DNA of 36,773 nucleotides from Frankiales bacterium (GTDB lineage: Bacteria; Actinomycetota; Actinomycetes; JAFAQI01). Below the pieces are notes generated by a model. The model was not told where the DNA came from. It saw only the letters and a list, made by a program, of their open reading frames with translations, and ran no database searches. The stretch is from the NCBI GenBank assembly GCA_025980325.1, contig JAICXQ010000001.1, forward strand, positions 76,232 to 113,004. Direction: 5' to 3'. Positions 34,637 through 36,773 of the stretch are shown here, one piece after another. A program made the translations under genes and the position numbers. Every line of letters starts with the position of its first letter. The first letter of the stretch is position 1.

Positions 34637-35016
34637 GAGGACCTTCAATCGCATGCGGCGGATCTGACACATCCTGCCGCCGCGACCACCGCCGGCTTCG
34701 CCGCAGAAGACCTACCGGCCACGACGATGGACGATGCACCGTTCGGCGCCAAGATCGGCAAGCACGCTGGCGACCACGGGCTCAACCCCGCCGACCCTGT
34801 GGGGAGGGACGATCTGCGTAGCTTGATCACCGGCATCCGCGCCGACGCGGACGAGGTGCGGATTGGCCCCTGGAATCCCAAGTGCGGCGGGGGGATGACT
34901 ACCTGTTCTTCCGGCAGGGTTCAGACGTCGTTGTCACCCAACCGGACGGTTCGTTCATCACCATCCTGAAGGGCGGCGAGAACAATGACTGGTTCCAGGG
35001 GGCGACGCCGAGATGA
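34637..35016 (+). pseudogene. Displaced Rhs toxin tip, frameshifted
   Basis: An open frame from 34637 with no start of its own in the early part reads HPAAATTAGFAAEDLPATT, then FGAKIGKHAGDHGLNPADP and EVRIGPWNPKCGGG. At six G's (34889-34894) the frame shifts, and the next frame continues DDYLFFRQGSDVVVTQPDG, SFITILKGGENNDWFQGATP and stop at 35014-35016. The pattern 'KIGKHA.D.GL ... VR.GPWNP.GGG..DY.F.R.G.DVV.T.PDG.F' is familiar to me as a C-terminal tip of actinobacterial Rhs proteins. The catalytic activity is not known to me. Its stop overlaps the next gene's ATG (ATGA), like an intact toxin/immunity pair. It looks like an orphan tip cassette. Confidence 0.7.
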
Positions 35017-35456
35017 CGCGTACGTCAAGTGAGTCCTCTCTCCGCCAGCTCCTCGGCAAGCCGATTACTGGCGTGCGCCGGATTTGGTATGTGCTTGGCG
35101 ATGACGTCAAGGACTCAACCGGCCCGATCGAGTTCGCCTTCGTCGACGGCTCGGCGGTTGTCCTTGACGCCGGGCCGGACGGCGAGGCGTTGGTGATTTC
35201 GATGGCTCGATGGGCAGATCCGTTCGACCCGCCTGTCTCACCTGAAAACGAACGCTTCATCGAGACATCGGGGAAGTGGACGGCGTTCGACGTGTCAACT
35301 CAGGCTGCCTACGCGGCTCTCATCGGCGCCGAGGTGGACGCCGTTGAGCCGCAATTGAATCCTGATGGGAAGCTGATAGGAGCCACAGTTCGTGCAGGTA
35401 TAACAGTCCTTCGTGCCGAGGTCGATGGCGATGAGATCTCAATCGACGTGGTCTGA
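35013..35456 (+). CDS. Candidate immunity protein for the displaced toxin tip
   Basis: A 147-residue acidic soluble protein (MTRTSSESSLRQLLGKPITGVRRIWYVLGDDVKDSTG ...), mostly beta strands, ending AGITVLRAEVDGDEISIDVV. Its ATG overlaps the stop of the displaced toxin tip (ATGA). That position is diagnostic of a cognate immunity gene, which would protect against siblings that still deliver that tip. I do not know a named family. Because the toxin part is broken, this gene would act only as defence or be on its way out. Confidence 0.72.
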   Translation: MTRTSSESSLRQLLGKPITGVRRIWYVLGDDVKDSTGPIEFAFVDGSAVVLDAGPDGEALVISMARWADPFDPPVSPENERFIETSGKWTAFDVSTQAAYAALIGAEVDAVEPQLNPDGKLIGATVRAGITVLRAEVDGDEISIDVV

Positions 35457-35534
35457 TCGCCGAGGCGACTTTGGTGTCCACCGCCTTTTTGCGGTAGTCG
35501 GTCCCGTTCTCGCCGCCTTCTGCAGTCGGGCCCT

Positions 35535-36023
35535 GTGGCCGGCGGGCAGCGTCACTCCGTGAGTGCCCGCGACGGTGACCGGCTGAATCCGCTCGTCACG
35601 CCGATCGAGCTGAACGTGAGATGGGACCCGGTTCTGCCGTCGCCGGCCCTTTTTGCCGGAGATCGCTCAAGGGCGGAGCTTTGGCTGCGCCCACACCCTG
35701 ACGATGCTGAACAGTCGTGGATTGTGCTCCATTGGCTCGAATGCCGAGCAGTAAAGAGGATGCCATACAACGACGAGGGCCTCACACAACACCCGATGTA
35801 TTGGAAGGGGCTATCGGAAGTGCTTTGGGCAGGGGAGGTGGTCGAGAGTCAGTGGCTCGACGAGGTCCGTGCACTGGCGTTTCCCGGAATTCGTGACGAC
35901 CTGCGGCATTTCATCGTCCCGCTAAAAGAAACGACGTTTGAGGTCGTAGCGACCGGTGTACAGGTAGAACGATCGCAAGAGGCGCCTGCGGATGGCTGGA
36001 TGCACCGACGCTTATACGATTGA
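35535..36023 (+). CDS. Orphan immunity-like protein
   Basis: Up to 162 residues, soluble and acidic, with aromatic-rich strands (ELNVRWDPVLPSPALF, SRAELWLRPHPDD, QSWIVLHWLECRAV) and a C-terminal FIVPLKETTFEVVATGVQVE. It has no toxin directly in front of it. It lies in a row of immunity-like genes within the island, so an orphan immunity role is inferred. GTG 35535 is given; GTG 35559 is an alternative start. The 78 bp before it contain a weak hairpin (ACCGC/GCGGT around a T-run, near 35480). Confidence 0.6.
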   Translation: MAGGQRHSVSARDGDRLNPLVTPIELNVRWDPVLPSPALFAGDRSRAELWLRPHPDDAEQSWIVLHWLECRAVKRMPYNDEGLTQHPMYWKGLSEVLWAGEVVESQWLDEVRALAFPGIRDDLRHFIVPLKETTFEVVATGVQVERSQEAPADGWMHRRLYD

Positions 36024-36068
36024 CCAACTCGACCATTCGCGCTTACGTCGTCTTCAGGTGAATCGCGG

Positions 36069-36238
36069 GTGTACATCTTGAACGCGGTGCCGACGGTTCA
36101 GAAGGACAGGTTCAGCTACGACAACCTCGACGAGTTGACCCGTATCAACAGGAGTTCACCTGGGGAGACGGCGGTCAGCAAACCTGCTTCACCTACGACG
36201 GACTCGACACACGCCCGTGGTCGGCTCGAACATGTTGA
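36069..36238 (+). pseudogene. Rhs core remnant
   Basis: Two short pieces of YD-repeat sequence in different frames: DRFSYDNLDELTRIN (36108-36152) and then TWGDGGQQTCFTYDGLD up to a TGA at 36236-36238. The second contains the 33-bp stretch nearly identical to 32309-32341 of the intact Rhs gene. No start, no ribosome-binding site and no complete repeat unit are present, so it is a relic of an older or recombined Rhs gene at the island edge. Confidence 0.75.
36176..36208 (+). repeat. 33-bp copy of Rhs core segment (see 32309-32341)
   Basis: Matches 32309-32341 in 32 of 33 positions, same orientation. It is the clearest DNA-level link between the relic and the intact toxin gene. Confidence 0.8.
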
Positions 36239-36280
36239 CGGGTACGGCGAATCCGCGGCCATCAGACGGTATTGCGTAAC

Positions 36281-36301
36281 TGCTAGATGTCGTAATAGAG
36301 C
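36281..36301. repeat. Right copy of glnA1 3'-end repeat (attR-like)
   Basis: The last codons and stop of the intact glnA1 (LYYDI-stop, minus strand) lie in this 21-bp sequence, which matches 26944-26964 except for one base inside the stop codon. It forms the junction between the island and glnA1. Confidence 0.7.
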
Positions 36302-36773
36302 GCGAACTCGTAGGGGTGTGGGCGCAACCTGATGGCGTCGACTTCGTGCTCCCGCTTGTAGTCGATCCATGTCTCGATCACATCCGGCGTGAACACGCCG
36401 CCTTCGAGCAGGAACGCGTGGTCCGACTCCAGCCGGTCGAGCACCGCGTCCAGCGACCCCGGCACCTGCGGCACCGCGGCCAGCTCATCCGGCGGCAGCT
36501 CGTAGAGGTCCTTGTCGACCGGCGTCGGCGGCTCGATCTTGTTGCGCACACCATCGAGACCAGCCATCAGCATCGCCGCGAACGCGAGGTACGGGTTGCA
36601 CGACGGGTCCGGCACCCGGAACTCCAGCCGCTTGGCCTTCGGGTTCGACCCGGTGATCGGGATCCGGCAGCACGCGGAGCGGTTGCGCTGCGAATACACG
36701 AGGTTCACCGGCGCCTCGTACCCCGGCACCAGCCGGCGGTACGAGTTCGTCGTCGGGTTCGTGAACGCGAGCA
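36283..36773 (-). CDS. glnA1: Glutamine synthetase GlnA1, C-terminal part (5' end outside window)
   Basis: The last 160 or so residues of a GSI-beta glutamine synthetase. Visible motifs are [19 protein letters not shown] (substrate/ATP site), [40 protein letters not shown], and the adenylylation loop [10 protein letters not shown], whose Tyr is the residue modified by GlnE. The C-terminus [11 protein letters not shown] is typical. It is convergent with glnE, as in M. tuberculosis, but about 30 kb away. The open frame continues to the window edge beyond any internal start codon, so this is a partial gene. Its stop codon lies in the island's right repeat. Confidence 0.95.
   Translation of the reverse strand, partial: LAFTNPTTNSYRRLVPGYEAPVNLVYSQRNRSACCRIPITGSNPKAKRLEFRVPDPSCNPYLAFAAMLMAGLDGVRNKIEPPTPVDKDLYELPPDELAAVPQVPGSLDAVLDRLESDHAFLLEGGVFTPDVIETWIDYKREHEVDAIRLRPHPYEFALYYDI

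Larger units (their letters stand above)
26944..36301. mobile_element. Polymorphic-toxin island inserted at the 3' end of glnA1
   Basis: About 9.3 kb is bounded by direct repeats of the glnA1 3' end. It holds an Rhs toxin, candidate immunity genes, a displaced toxin tip, and an Rhs core remnant at its right end. The small genes on the right are visibly richer in A/T than the flanking chromosome genes. No integrase, transposase or relaxase is visible, so the element would need an enzyme in trans or has lost its own. The boundaries are well supported by the repeat; the mechanism is inferred. Confidence 0.6.

Noticed and set aside
26965-36280. Integrase or transposase inside the island
   Set aside because: I looked for tyrosine or serine recombinase and DDE motifs in all frames and saw none, so the element is described as lacking one.
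1-36773. tRNA, rRNA or riboswitch genes
   Set aside because: No cloverleaf, rRNA segment or known riboswitch pattern was recognised on either strand by reading; a covariance-model search would be needed to exclude them.

Overview
The window is high-GC DNA with GTG/TTG starts, putative leaderless promoters of the TANNNT type, a GlnE adenylyltransferase and many Sec-exported proteins. All of this points to an actinomycete (Actinobacteria); the genus cannot be told from the sequence alone. The frame is the nitrogen-assimilation locus. The 3' end of glnA2 is at the left edge, glnE is at 3.45-6.38 kb, and the 3' end of glnA1 (minus strand) is at the right edge. In Mycobacterium tuberculosis glnA1, glnE and glnA2 are adjacent in this same order and relative orientation. 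Here about 30 kb of accessory DNA separates glnE from glnA1.

Layout. 0-6.4 kb: glnA2 end, a class I amidotransferase, an ABC-2 exporter with a downstream lipoprotein on the minus strand, and glnE divergent from the exporter across 18 bp. 6.4-13.7 kb: mostly secreted proteins (a sialidase-like propeller, a VWA/Asp-box surface protein, several unknown exported proteins) and one GNAT enzyme. 13.8-20.4 kb: a SpoU-type RNA methyltransferase, two further secreted Asp-box proteins, a TetR/cupin divergent pair with a clear palindromic operator, and a DUF2182/DUF1326 pair. 20.4-26.9 kb: small membrane proteins, an ECF sigma factor coupled to a transmembrane protein whose outer part has seven Cx5C repeats, a Tat-exported esterase, a membrane protein, a frameshifted FAD oxidoreductase and another membrane protein.

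26.94-36.30 kb is the most striking part. A 21-bp copy of the glnA1 3' end (20/21 identical) lies in direct orientation on both sides of a polymorphic-toxin island. The island holds a 2198-residue exported Rhs/YD-repeat protein with an unrecognised C-terminal tip, a stop/start-overlapping candidate immunity gene, a 52-residue membrane ORF, a second displaced and frameshifted toxin tip followed by its own overlapping immunity candidate, a third orphan immunity-like gene, and a broken Rhs core remnant. I see no integrase in it. The simplest reading is an island inserted at the 3' end of glnA1, with stored alternative toxin tips and immunity genes.

Functional themes: nitrogen control at both edges (GlnE modifies GlnA1, whose adenylylation tyrosine is visible, while GlnA2 has Trp there), a run of exported beta-propeller-like proteins, an envelope-sensing sigma system, and contact-dependent competition. 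Three apparent frameshifts (C8 run at 25.6 kb, G6 run at 34.9 kb, and a small lipoprotein-like ORF at 12.3 kb) could be real decay or sequencing errors.
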